Shown: positions 49,070 through 56,242, counted from the stretch's first letter. The stretch is DNA of 64,000 bases from Pseudomonas mosselii (GCF_019823065.1 NZ_CP081966.1:4619501-4683500); one strand, 5' to 3'. Notes: generated by a model from the sequence alone, not told the origin. Numbers and translations are program-made.

Positions 49070-49809
49070 GTCGGTACTCCTTCACTGACACTGTCAGGCG
49101 CGAGGATCCCGGCCAGGTGGTCGAGCAAGGCGACCCCTTCGGCGCGGGTGGTGGCTTTCTTGTAGGAGAAGCGCATGTCCAGGCTCACCCGGGTACGCTC
49201 GCTGTCGTTGCGCATCGAGCCATGCCCCAGGTAGCCGCCATCGAAGATCAACACCTGGCCGTAGCGCAGGCTGACCGGGCTGTAGTCGGCACTGCCATAG
49301 TCGCTTTCCAGCCACAGGGCGGCGCCTGCCTCGACATCGGTGAACGGCATCCAGAAGTTGACCTGGTCGATGCGCTCGGTAACACAGATATCGTGGTGGA
49401 ACGAACTCACGCTTGGCGTGCCGGCCAGGTGCACGCGCAGCTTCGGATGGCTGGTATAGGAAATGCCACGCCCCACCAATGGCGCCAGCACCTGGAGCAT
49501 GAAGGCATGGTAGAGGGTCCAGAAATCGGCCGTGGCAGGCTGACGCTCCATCATGTCGCTGAGCAGCAGGTTGTCCCTTGGGCGCAGCCGCGCCGGGCGG
49601 CCACGCTCGAGGTAGTGCTGGCGCAGATACAGGTGCAGCCGGTCCAGGCGCTGCACCTTGTACACGTCCCGTGTCAGCGCCGCGGCGAAGGGAAAGCGCC
49701 GGGTGTCGTAATCCAGGACCAGACGGTTGCGCCGTGGCCGGGCACCGGCCTCGGCCATCAGCCAGGCACGATCCACCCCGGCCAGCAACGGCTGCACGCG
49801 CATGTTCAT
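49066..49809 (-). CDS. phytanoyl-CoA hydroxylase-like Fe(II)/2OG dioxygenase (operon gene 3)
   Basis: 247 residues. A PhyH-type facial triad is readable: His138-x-Asp140 (SSFHHDICV), distal His196 (YLGHGSMR) and a likely 2-oxoglutarate arginine at 207 (ERTRVSLDMRF). QVNFWMPFTD and GAALWLESDYGSADYSPVSL are typical of PhyH/StrG-like small-molecule hydroxylases. In this operon it would be a tailoring enzyme, possibly hydroxylating the peptide or side chains. ATG 49809 overlaps the methyltransferase stop (ATGA); an internal ATG two codons later is also possible. Confidence 0.82.
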   Translation of the reverse strand: MNMRVQPLLAGVDRAWLMAEAGARPRRNRLVLDYDTRRFPFAAALTRDVYKVQRLDRLHLYLRQHYLERGRPARLRPRDNLLLSDMMERQPATADFWTLYHAFMLQVLAPLVGRGISYTSHPKLRVHLAGTPSVSSFHHDICVTERIDQVNFWMPFTDVEAGAALWLESDYGSADYSPVSLRYGQVLIFDGGYLGHGSMRNDSERTRVSLDMRFSYKKATTRAEGVALLDHLAGILAPDSVSEGVPT

Positions 49810-52226
49810 CCGGCATCCTCCATTTCATCCTGGCGCAACCGCGCCAGCGCCTCGCGCAACAGGCGCAGGTTGCCGCGCGCGCGGTCATAGCCATGCCAGA
49901 GGAAGATCCCGCCCTTGTCGCTGGCCGCCACCATCACCGCCACCAGGTGCCGCCAGGCCCATTCGGGCAAGCCCAGCCGTGGCTGCTCGAGCAGTTGGTC
50001 TATCCACAGTGGCTCGATCAGGGCCATGCCGCGCAGTTGCACCTTGTTGCCCGCGGCGCTGCGACCCTGGCCATGCAACAGCGGCTTGAGCGTGATCGGG
50101 TCGAGGGTCACGTCCAACTGGCCGGACTCCACGGCCGGCGGGCCCCCCTGCCACTGGATGCGTCCCTCGCGAAATTCGGCGGTTACCGGCTTGCCGGCGA
50201 TCTCCAGCCCGTAGGGTCCCAGGCGCAACGCCAGCAACTCAGCCAGGCGACCATGCACCAGGCGCAGGCGGTAAGCGCCCTGGGCCCACTGCGCCAGGTC
50301 CTCGAAACGACGCGTCGACAATGCCAGGCGTCGATCACCGATGCGTGTGTCACGTCCGTTGAACAGTACTTCGCCGGGCAATGCCACGCCCTCGCGCAAC
50401 ACATCCACCCCTTGGCTCGCCGAGGCCGATGGCACGATGCGCAGCGCCTCCCCGGCGACTCGATAATCCCCTACCGCCAGGCAGGCCGGACGCGCCAGCG
50501 ATTGCCCGCGCAAGGCCACCTTGTAACCGCTCCCGGCCTGCTCCCCGGCGGGCCACACCAGCCCGATCCAGCTACGCCCGCCCTGCACCGAGAGATCCGA
50601 TTGCAGGTAACCGGAACTGCCATTGCCGGCCTCGGCGCTCCAGGTCAGCACGCCCGACTGGTAGCGCACGCCCACCAGCGGTTGGCCATCGAGGTCGACA
50701 CGCAGACCGGCGTTCTTCATGCGGCTGAACAACGAGAGGCTCATGCGCCGACTGCTGTCGAGATAGAAGCCGCTCCAGGGCGCCAGGCTCGACTGCAGCA
50801 GCGCATTGAGCTCGGCATTCATGCCCGGCCAGTCGATGCTCAGGCCAGCCTTGCGCGACCAGGCCGCGGCGGCAGCGCGCAGTTCGCCCGGCGCGGCGGC
50901 GCTGAGCGCCCGGTGCAAGGCGCTGCTGGCCGAGGTATAGGTCAACAGGTGCTCGACCCCTTCCCGATTGCCCGGATGACGCTGGGCATCGGCGCCCTTG
51001 GCCGCCAGTTGCACCGCGCCCGGGTCGCGTTGCCCCAGCAGATGCCGTTCGCGGGCATCCAGCCCGCCCCAGGCCTGCACCGCGGCCTGGGGGTCGTCGC
51101 GGTACTGCCGGCGCAACTCGGCATCGTCGGATAAAGCAAGAATGAAGCGCCCGGCACCGGTGTCGGCCTGCCACTGGTAGCTGGCCGGCACATCGAAGCG
51201 GGCGAAATCGCTGAAGGCACGACGTTCACGCTTGTCGTAGCGGTCGATCACCCGCAACGGATCACTGGCGGCGCGCACCGGTTGGCCGGGGCGGATCAAT
51301 CCCAGCCGCTCGAGCATCTGCGGATCAGACTGCCCGGCGGTGCGCGGCGGCAGGTAGAAGGTGGAGATACCAGTCACCCATGATTGCGCCAGCGGATCGC
51401 GCAGGCTGGCCAGGGTCTGCCGGTCGATCAGCGGATCGATCCCCGGGTAGCGCGAACCGACATAGTTGATCACCGGATGCTCCGGGCCGTAGAGATCCTC
51501 CAGGTAGTCGAGCAGCACGGCAAAGTTGCTGTTCAGGTATCCCTGGCGTCGGTAGCCCAGTTCACCGATCAGGCCGACCTGCCAGAGCACCAGGTGCAGC
51601 CCCGGGTCCGGCTGGCGGCGACGGATCAGCATGTCGGTGGCTTCGTACATCTGCATGCCGGGTTGGCTGGGGTCCACGCCCAGGTCGGCACACAGGGTGT
51701 CGAGGGCGCTGACTGCCGCGCGCATGCTGGCGTGGTGCCCTTCACGGCGGGCGATGGTCACGGCGCGATGGGTCGACAGCACGAAGACGCCGGGGTGGCC
51801 ATAAAAGATCGCCACTACATGCTCGCCGTTGCGTACGTGATGCAGCATGGCCTCGGTCATCTGCATGTAGGTCAGGTAACGCGGCTTGCTGTCGTCGTAG
51901 AGCACATACAGGTCATAGGCGTCCGGACGCTGCGAGAGGATCCAGATCTTGGTGGCCGGGTCGGCGACGCAATAGAACACATGGTCGGCGACGAGGATCC
52001 GTGCCTCGTCGCTGCGGCTGAAGTCCGAAGCCTCGATGCCCGAGCCGAGGATCTCGAGGGTGCCGGGGCGCTGCGGCGCAACCAGCAGCGCCGGGTCGTC
52101 GCTGATACTCGCGGCCCTGGCCGCGATGGCCTGGGCCAGCCGCCGCCAGCGACGACGGTGCTCCTCGGCACTCGGGTAATGGGTAGCTTGCGCGTGTTCG
52201 CGGTTGTTGCGGGTCGTCATGCTCAT
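49806..52226 (-). CDS. borosin-type peptide alpha-N-methyltransferase with clasp domain and unknown C-terminal region (operon gene 2)
   Basis: 806 residues in three parts. (1) ~55-295: a tetrapyrrole-methylase fold strikingly like OphMA: GTLEILGSGIEAS, VFYCVADPAT, DLYVLYDDSKPRYLTYMQM (Tyr110, Arg116, Tyr120 align with OphMA's catalytic Tyr-Arg-Tyr, from memory), AIFYGHPGVFVLSTHRAVTIA, YEATDMLIR, GPEHPVINYV and GISTFYLPP. (2) ~335-412: helical segment FILALSDDAELRRQYRDDPQ...LDARERHLLG aligning with the borosin-binding/clasp domain. (3) ~413-806: beta-rich region I cannot assign, with two loosely similar units near 520-610 and 665-730. SAM-dependent methylation of peptide backbone amides is the family reaction. 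A GAGGAG site precedes ATG 52226. Confidence 0.85.
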   Translation of the reverse strand: MSMTTRNNREHAQATHYPSAEEHRRRWRRLAQAIAARAASISDDPALLVAPQRPGTLEILGSGIEASDFSRSDEARILVADHVFYCVADPATKIWILSQRPDAYDLYVLYDDSKPRYLTYMQMTEAMLHHVRNGEHVVAIFYGHPGVFVLSTHRAVTIARREGHHASMRAAVSALDTLCADLGVDPSQPGMQMYEATDMLIRRRQPDPGLHLVLWQVGLIGELGYRRQGYLNSNFAVLLDYLEDLYGPEHPVINYVGSRYPGIDPLIDRQTLASLRDPLAQSWVTGISTFYLPPRTAGQSDPQMLERLGLIRPGQPVRAASDPLRVIDRYDKRERRAFSDFARFDVPASYQWQADTGAGRFILALSDDAELRRQYRDDPQAAVQAWGGLDARERHLLGQRDPGAVQLAAKGADAQRHPGNREGVEHLLTYTSASSALHRALSAAAPGELRAAAAAWSRKAGLSIDWPGMNAELNALLQSSLAPWSGFYLDSSRRMSLSLFSRMKNAGLRVDLDGQPLVGVRYQSGVLTWSAEAGNGSSGYLQSDLSVQGGRSWIGLVWPAGEQAGSGYKVALRGQSLARPACLAVGDYRVAGEALRIVPSASASQGVDVLREGVALPGEVLFNGRDTRIGDRRLALSTRRFEDLAQWAQGAYRLRLVHGRLAELLALRLGPYGLEIAGKPVTAEFREGRIQWQGGPPAVESGQLDVTLDPITLKPLLHGQGRSAAGNKVQLRGMALIEPLWIDQLLEQPRLGLPEWAWRHLVAVMVAASDKGGIFLWHGYDRARGNLRLLREALARLRQDEMEDAG

Positions 52227-52238
52227 GCGGTTCGCTCC

Positions 52239-54056
52239 TCAGGCGCCTTGCGCGGCCAGGTACTTCATCGCAACACTCGCCCCCACCTTCACCGGCAGTG
52301 GCTTGCCCTGGTAGGTAGCGTTGCCGAGTATCACGAAGGCCTTGCAGGCCTGGTCACCGGTGTAGGGCGCCATGCTGGCCACCACCTGGTTCTCGTCGTC
52401 ACTGGACCAGCGCCAGTTGGCCGCATCGTTGTCGGCCTTGGTGTTGCCGGTCTGCAACAGCGTGGAAATCGTCACCCCGACGGTCTTCGGATCACCCTGC
52501 ACTTCGGCCACGTACTGGCTGAAGGTCTGCCAGCGAGCCGCCACCGGCTTGTCGTCCTGCAGCATGTAGTTGACCAGCACGCCCACCCCGGTGCTCTGGC
52601 GTGGTTGCAGGTTCTCGATGTCCTTCTCGTCCTGGTTCTTCCAGGCCTGGAAGATCGCGCCCACGCTCTGGAAGGCGACGTAGATCACCGCCCCTTCGAT
52701 CAGGGTCGGCAAGGCCTTGGTCATGATCCAGTTGCCGACGCCGTTGACCACCTTCATCAGCGCGCCGGGCTCGACGTTCACATCGGTGTCGATGTCCACG
52801 TCGACGTCGATGTCGATATCCGTCTCGGTGTCGGTCACCACATCGATGTCCACGTCGATGTCCACATCCACGTCCACATCGACCACGGCGATGAAATCGA
52901 CGTCCACATCGATGTCGATATCCACGTCGACGTCCACATCGATGTCGATGTCGATATCCACGTCCACATCGACGTCGATATCCACGTCGATGTCCACGTC
53001 GACGTTGACAGGATCCGCCGCGTCGCCCACGCCACTCCCGGCGCCGGCGGTGTCACCGGTGCTGTTGAGGCTGTCCTGGATGCGGCTGATCAGCTTGCCG
53101 GTGTTCTGCGCCAGCCACTGCATGCCGTTGGCCACGGTGCCCAGCAGGTTGATCGCGGCGTCGAGGGTCATCGCCAGCTGCACGGTGAACAGCGCGCCAT
53201 AGGCCATGTCGTAGGCCACCGCGTACCAGGGTAGTTGCGGACTCTGGTAGGACTGGGCGATGAACTGCTGGCCGTCATAGGTACCGACGAAGGCCCAGGT
53301 GATCACGTCGGGTTTGCCCTCCCACGTGAGGTCGCGGATGAACCCGGTGGTGTTGAAGCCGTGCTTGTCGTCGGCGCCAGGGCTGGTCAACTGGCCGTAC
53401 TGGAACTGCAGCGCAGTGCTGCCGCCCGTGCTGGGGCTGTAGTTGGCCTTGCCGCCGGCGATGGTCAGCGTGCCCACAGAGGTGGTGGGCAGGATGAAAC
53501 CCATGGAGTTGCCGCTGGGCGGCTCGTAGCAGTAGTAGGTACCCGGATAGGCGTACAGCTGGTTGTTGGCCCAGTAGCCCAAGGCCGAGAACAGCGCGAA
53601 ACTCACCCCGGGGTAGCCATTGGCGGCGAAGAAAGAGGCAGCCTTGTCGTTGAGGGCGTTGGCCGGGGTTTCACTGACCAGCTCGGAGAATTCCAGGGCG
53701 GTGGGGGTGAAGGGCTGGCTGATGAACGACTGGTAGAACGCCCAACCGGAGTTGGCCGTGGTCACATCCTGATTGCCGACCTGAACCTGCTCCGAATCCG
53801 GCAGCAAGGCATTGGCCACCTGCACCAGCAAGGGAAACTGGTCGCTCTGGCGCACGATCACCAGTCGCGCCAGGCTCTCGGTAAGTGGCAGCGTGGTGCT
53901 CTGGTTGGCGCCCACCGAGCCTTGCAGGGTATACACGGCGGTATAGTCCGCCGGATTGGTGGAAGGCGGATCGGTCGCTGGGTTCTTGTTGAGGGTGGTG
54001 TAGATGTCCAGCGCCAGGTTGGTGTTGTTGGTGATCTGGACGGGGTAGGTGGCCAT
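52239..54056 (-). CDS. large protein with Asp-Val/Asp-Ile repeat (operon gene 1)
   Basis: 605 residues, not recognised. Residues ~1-320 are a beta-rich region shared at low similarity with operon gene 5 (VQITNNTNLALDIYTTLNKN, ARLVIVRQSDQFPLLVQV, GYPGVSFALFSALGYW, ALQFQYGQLTSPG), then hydrophobic helices (~290-330). Residues ~349-427 are a nearly pure alternation of Asp with Val or Ile, briefly interrupted by FIAVV and VVTDTET. After this come a hydrophobic segment (LPTLIEGAVIYVAFQSVGAIF) and a C-terminal globular part. No signal peptide. Start MATYPVQITN follows GGGAG; an upstream 46-codon extension is Arg/Cys-rich and non-coding in character. Confidence 0.8.
   Translation of the reverse strand: MATYPVQITNNTNLALDIYTTLNKNPATDPPSTNPADYTAVYTLQGSVGANQSTTLPLTESLARLVIVRQSDQFPLLVQVANALLPDSEQVQVGNQDVTTANSGWAFYQSFISQPFTPTALEFSELVSETPANALNDKAASFFAANGYPGVSFALFSALGYWANNQLYAYPGTYYCYEPPSGNSMGFILPTTSVGTLTIAGGKANYSPSTGGSTALQFQYGQLTSPGADDKHGFNTTGFIRDLTWEGKPDVITWAFVGTYDGQQFIAQSYQSPQLPWYAVAYDMAYGALFTVQLAMTLDAAINLLGTVANGMQWLAQNTGKLISRIQDSLNSTGDTAGAGSGVGDAADPVNVDVDIDVDIDVDVDVDIDIDIDVDVDVDIDIDVDVDFIAVVDVDVDVDIDVDIDVVTDTETDIDIDVDVDIDTDVNVEPGALMKVVNGVGNWIMTKALPTLIEGAVIYVAFQSVGAIFQAWKNQDEKDIENLQPRQSTGVGVLVNYMLQDDKPVAARWQTFSQYVAEVQGDPKTVGVTISTLLQTGNTKADNDAANWRWSSDDENQVVASMAPYTGDQACKAFVILGNATYQGKPLPVKVGASVAMKYLAAQGA
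52780..53008. repeat. degenerate hexanucleotide tandem repeat encoding (Asp-Val/Ile)n
   Basis: About 229 bases made mainly of the units GTCGAT, GTCCAC, ATCGAC and GTCGAC in changing order. Frame and amino-acid pattern are kept while third positions vary, so the dipeptide pattern, not the DNA, appears to be under selection; slippage could change its length. Confidence 0.9.
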
Positions 54057-54242
54057 CTCGATGCATCTCCCTTGCCTTCGAACAGCGCCAGGGCGCCGGG
54101 TTGAGACTCGACGGGCCAAGGAAGAGGAAAGGAGCGCGAGCGCGCAGGCGTGCAGACGGCATACGCAGTGGGATGCGAGCCGTATGCCGTCCATGGTCGG
54201 GGATCCAGACTCGTCCTGAGGCTGTCAGTCAGGGTGTCATGC

Positions 54243-54269
54243 ACTATAGCGAGCGGCCGAGTACGGCAA
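54243..54269 (-). promoter_or_regulatory. weak candidate promoter of the accessory operon
   Basis: On the minus strand TTGCCG (54264-54269) and TATAGT (54243-54248) are 15 bases apart, about 190 bases before operon gene 1. The spacing is short of the optimal 17, so the call is tentative. Confidence 0.3.
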
Positions 54270-54360
54270 TGGAACAGTTGGCGATATGCCAGCAGCGTTC
54301 AATTGCCAATGCGTACCCAGGGCGGAATTGTCAGGAAAGGCGGCCCAGACAAACAAAAAC

Positions 54361-54390
54361 CCCCGGCCACATCCATGGTCGGGGGTTTTG
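54361..54390 (-). terminator. intrinsic terminator of the DUF4223 gene
   Basis: Minus-strand stem CCCCCGACC ... GGCCGGGGG followed by TTTTTG, about 40 bases after the lipoprotein stop. The plus strand also has a T-run (GGGGGTTTTGG), so it may work in both directions. Confidence 0.85.
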
Positions 54391-54429
54391 GATCAGGCTG
54401 TGAACAACCCGATCAGGGTATTTCCAAGA

Positions 54430-54621
54430 TTACTGCTGCTGAGGCAGTTTATCGATCGGGCCGCAGCCGCCGATGATCTTGGAGATGGAAACCGATGGGT
54501 GGAACAGGTAGTCGTACGAGCAGTTCTTAGGCTGGTTGTAGACTTGGCCAGTGCAACCGGACAGCAGGGCAACGCCCGAAACGACAGCAACAGCGACAGT
54601 AGCTTTGATCAGCTTTTTCAT
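54430..54621 (-). CDS. DUF4223-family small lipoprotein
   Basis: 63-residue protein with a lipoprotein signal (basic MKKLIKA, hydrophobic stretch, lipobox LLSGC with Cys22) and a short mature part containing CSYDYLFHPSVSISKIIGGCGPID, the DUF4223 pattern. Probably an outer- or inner-membrane-anchored lipoprotein of unknown role. It is divergent from the downstream RNA/pseudogene block and followed by an intrinsic terminator. Confidence 0.88.
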   Translation of the reverse strand: MKKLIKATVAVAVVSGVALLSGCTGQVYNQPKNCSYDYLFHPSVSISKIIGGCGPIDKLPQQQ

Positions 54622-54668
54622 AAAAATCCTTTAAGTCCATGATCCACCATCAAACGGATGGCGCGCGG

Positions 54669-54674
54669 ATCATA
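54669..54674 (-). promoter_or_regulatory. candidate -10 box of the DUF4223 gene
   Basis: TATGAT on the minus strand, 48 bases before the ATG. The hexamer 17 bases upstream (TTCATT) is a poor -35 match, so the call is moderate. Confidence 0.35.
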
Positions 54675-54717
54675 CGGGAAAGGGCGGTGAGAATGAAAGG
54701 CGTTAGAACAGGTGCAC

Positions 54718-54737
54718 TAGTTGACGGGGGTCAACTA
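54718..54737. promoter_or_regulatory. perfect palindrome TAGTTGAC-GGGG-GTCAACTA
   Basis: Eight-base perfect inverted repeat with a four-base loop upstream of the lipoprotein gene. Could be an operator or a small hairpin; no regulator is encoded beside it. Confidence 0.4.
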
Positions 54738-54988
54738 ACAAGTTGTTGGTACGGAAGCTAGCGGGTTGAACTACTTGCTAAAACGTTACAGGCTGGTAGT
54801 TCCTTTCAGCTTCCTACAGATTTTCATCTGACATTCCTGATTCCATGTAGTCCATTTTCCAAGCACACTTTTTCCCCATTCAAGCCATTTCAGCTGCTCG
54901 ATGCGAGGCCTAGTCTCGACCGGTCGTTGCCAACTCAATGGCCGGCTTTGGCAGGCCGAATCTTACTCCGAGCACGTGCGCCCCTTAT

Positions 54989-55076
54989 GGCGGCAGTACG
55001 TGGGGCACCTTGTGTGCGCCGGGTCTCGGAGTCCTCGGTCTGTCAACCCACGTACCGCTGCCCCCTTGTTTGACAG
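54989..55076 (+). ncRNA. candidate structured RNA / leader upstream of the frameshifted gene
   Basis: GGCGGCAGTACGTGGGG (54989-55005) is nearly complementary to CCCACGTACCGCTGCCCCC (55047-55065) across a 41-base loop. A second perfect pairing, CTGTCAA (55040-55046) with TTGACAG (55070-55076), would enclose the second arm, so the two folds compete or make a pseudoknot. No open frame covers it convincingly. Strand given as that of the following gene; family unknown. Confidence 0.4.
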
Positions 55077-55113
55077 CAAGCTTGTTGCAGCACCACCGAC
55101 TCCGCAGATGCAT

Positions 55114-55441
55114 ATGTGCAAGATGGTTCCAGATCCGCCAAACAGCTTTGACGACGCTCCACATCAGATTGAAGATTTACTCGTTCATATCGCCGAGTAC
55201 CTCGTCTGTGCCCTCACCGCCGCCCAGCACGCCGCCATGATCCACACCAAGCCGCCGGGCCAGGTCATGGGCCTGAGCCGTGTACAGGCAAGGCATTGAT
55301 CGCGCCCTGAGCGATATCGCGCTGACTCAGGACCTGAAGAACGCACCTACTTTCTTAGCCGCCGCCCACTATCTCACCGGCATGGCCAAAGCACTGTCGC
55401 AAGATGTCTCTCACGCAGTGACGAACTGCCCCGCTGGTTGA
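55114..55441 (+). pseudogene. frameshifted small Pseudomonas-type protein gene
   Basis: Begins MCKMVPDPPNSFDD, a start seen in small hypothetical Pseudomonas proteins (DUF3077/DUF6124-like), and reads helically for ~58 codons (EDLLVHIAEYLVCALTAAQH). It then stops in this frame, while the +1-shifted frame from 55292 continues with matching character (GIDRALSDIALTQDLKNAPT) to a stop at 55441. A single indel near 55260-55292 explains both halves. The terminator right after supports one original gene of ~108 codons. A sequencing error is the alternative. Confidence 0.6.
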
Positions 55442-55447
55442 TGCAAA

Positions 55448-55476
55448 AAGCCCCGTAGCGCGAACTACGGGGCTTT
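55448..55476. terminator. bidirectional intrinsic terminator
   Basis: GCCCCGTAG / CTACGGGGC stem around a short loop, flanked by AAAAA on the left and TTTC on the right. It lies between the frameshifted gene and the convergent small membrane-protein gene. Confidence 0.8.
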
Positions 55477-55508
55477 CAGCAAAGATATCGGTAGAGACCT
55501 TTATCGCA

Positions 55509-55751
55509 TCAACCAAGCTGTTCGAATCGCCGCCGCCTGACGAACAGGCCCACGCCCAACCCCGTGGCAAGGACCGACAGCAATCCCAGGTCCAACCCGA
55601 ACAAACGGGCTTGGCTAACAATGATGCAACCGACGACACCAATCACCACCAGCGCCACCCCCAGCCACTTGCGCAACGGGTAAGGCCTGAGGAACCGATC
55701 CAGCAGGCCATAAAGCAACAGGCCGATGACCGCATAGGTAATTTCGGACAC
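55509..55751 (-). CDS. small inner-membrane protein
   Basis: 80-residue protein with three hydrophobic stretches (~4-17, 29-46, 52-70) and a basic end (RRRRFEQLG). No family recognised. It starts 11 bases after the stop of the next upstream gene on the same strand, so the two form a small operon. Confidence 0.7.
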   Translation of the reverse strand: MSEITYAVIGLLLYGLLDRFLRPYPLRKWLGVALVVIGVVGCIIVSQARLFGLDLGLLSVLATGLGVGLFVRRRRFEQLG

Positions 55752-55762
55752 AGGCGCCTCCC

Positions 55763-56242
55763 TCAGGTCTTGATGATCAGGGTCGAAGTGGAGTGCTGCG
55801 GACCGATGCCGCCATTGACCTGCGCCTCGATGCTGACCAGCACATCGCCAGCATGGTAGGTAGGCAAGACGTCATTGGCATAGGCACGCACCCCCGCGCC
55901 CACCGGCACGCCAACGTAAGGAGAGGCTACAGAGCTGGCAGCGGCGGCGAACGCCGAGGCGGCAAGGTTGGCAACCTTGGTGCGCTGGGCATTGAGGGTA
56001 TCGCCCTGCTGGCGGGTCAACGGCTTGGAGATACCGATCTTCATCACGCACGGCAGCCCTTTGGCCAGCATCCTGTCGTACGTCTCGACGACCTTGCTGT
56101 TGACCTCGTAGTGGGCACTCTTCGCTTCGCCAAAATGCAGCTCGCGCAAACGCCCGCGCTCGCTGTCGGTCAGGGTGATCTGCGAGACGTTGAAGACGAT
56201 CCCGTGATTACCCATGTATTGAAAAGTACCCTCGAACTTCAT
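55763..56242 (-). CDS. hypothetical protein
   Basis: 159 residues, unrecognised. The N-terminal half is mixed beta (MKFEGTFQYMGNHGIVFNVSQITL), the middle has KVVETYDRMLAKGLPCVMKIGISKPLT, then an Ala/Ser-rich stretch and a Gly/Val-rich segment (SPYVGVPVGAGVRAYANDV) and a strand-like end (VSIEAQVNGGIGPQHSTSTLIIKT, partly quoted). AAGGA precedes ATG 56242; the 54-codon upstream frame is non-coding. First gene of the pair with the small membrane protein. Confidence 0.65.
   Translation of the reverse strand: MKFEGTFQYMGNHGIVFNVSQITLTDSERGRLRELHFGEAKSAHYEVNSKVVETYDRMLAKGLPCVMKIGISKPLTRQQGDTLNAQRTKVANLAASAFAAAASSVASPYVGVPVGAGVRAYANDVLPTYHAGDVLVSIEAQVNGGIGPQHSTSTLIIKT

Larger units (their letters stand above)
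54057..54429. other. upstream region of the accessory operon
   Basis: 373 bases without a gene. It holds the possible operon promoter (54243-54269) and the terminator of the DUF4223 gene (54365-54386). Confidence 0.5.
54622..55113. other. AT-richer intergenic block with palindrome and possible structured RNA
   Basis: 492 bases with no supported coding region. The first half is clearly more AT-rich than the chromosome and contains an 8-base perfect palindrome at 54718-54737 and a TATGAT box at 54669-54674 on the minus strand, possibly the lipoprotein promoter. The second half holds the hairpins at 54989-55076. Confidence 0.5.

Noticed and set aside
49806..52226. Cobalamin or siroheme precorrin methyltransferase
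   Set aside because: The fold is shared, but the specific motif string and the clasp-like segment after ~335 match borosin enzymes, and no tetrapyrrole genes are near.
52780..53008. CRISPR array
   Set aside because: The units are six bases long, contiguous and have no spacers; no cas genes are present.
51384..53234. A 616-codon plus-strand frame containing His-Val/His-Ile/Asp repeats
   Set aside because: It mirrors the Asp-Val/Ile repeat of the minus-strand gene; ribosome-binding sites, gene spacing and motifs support only the minus strand.
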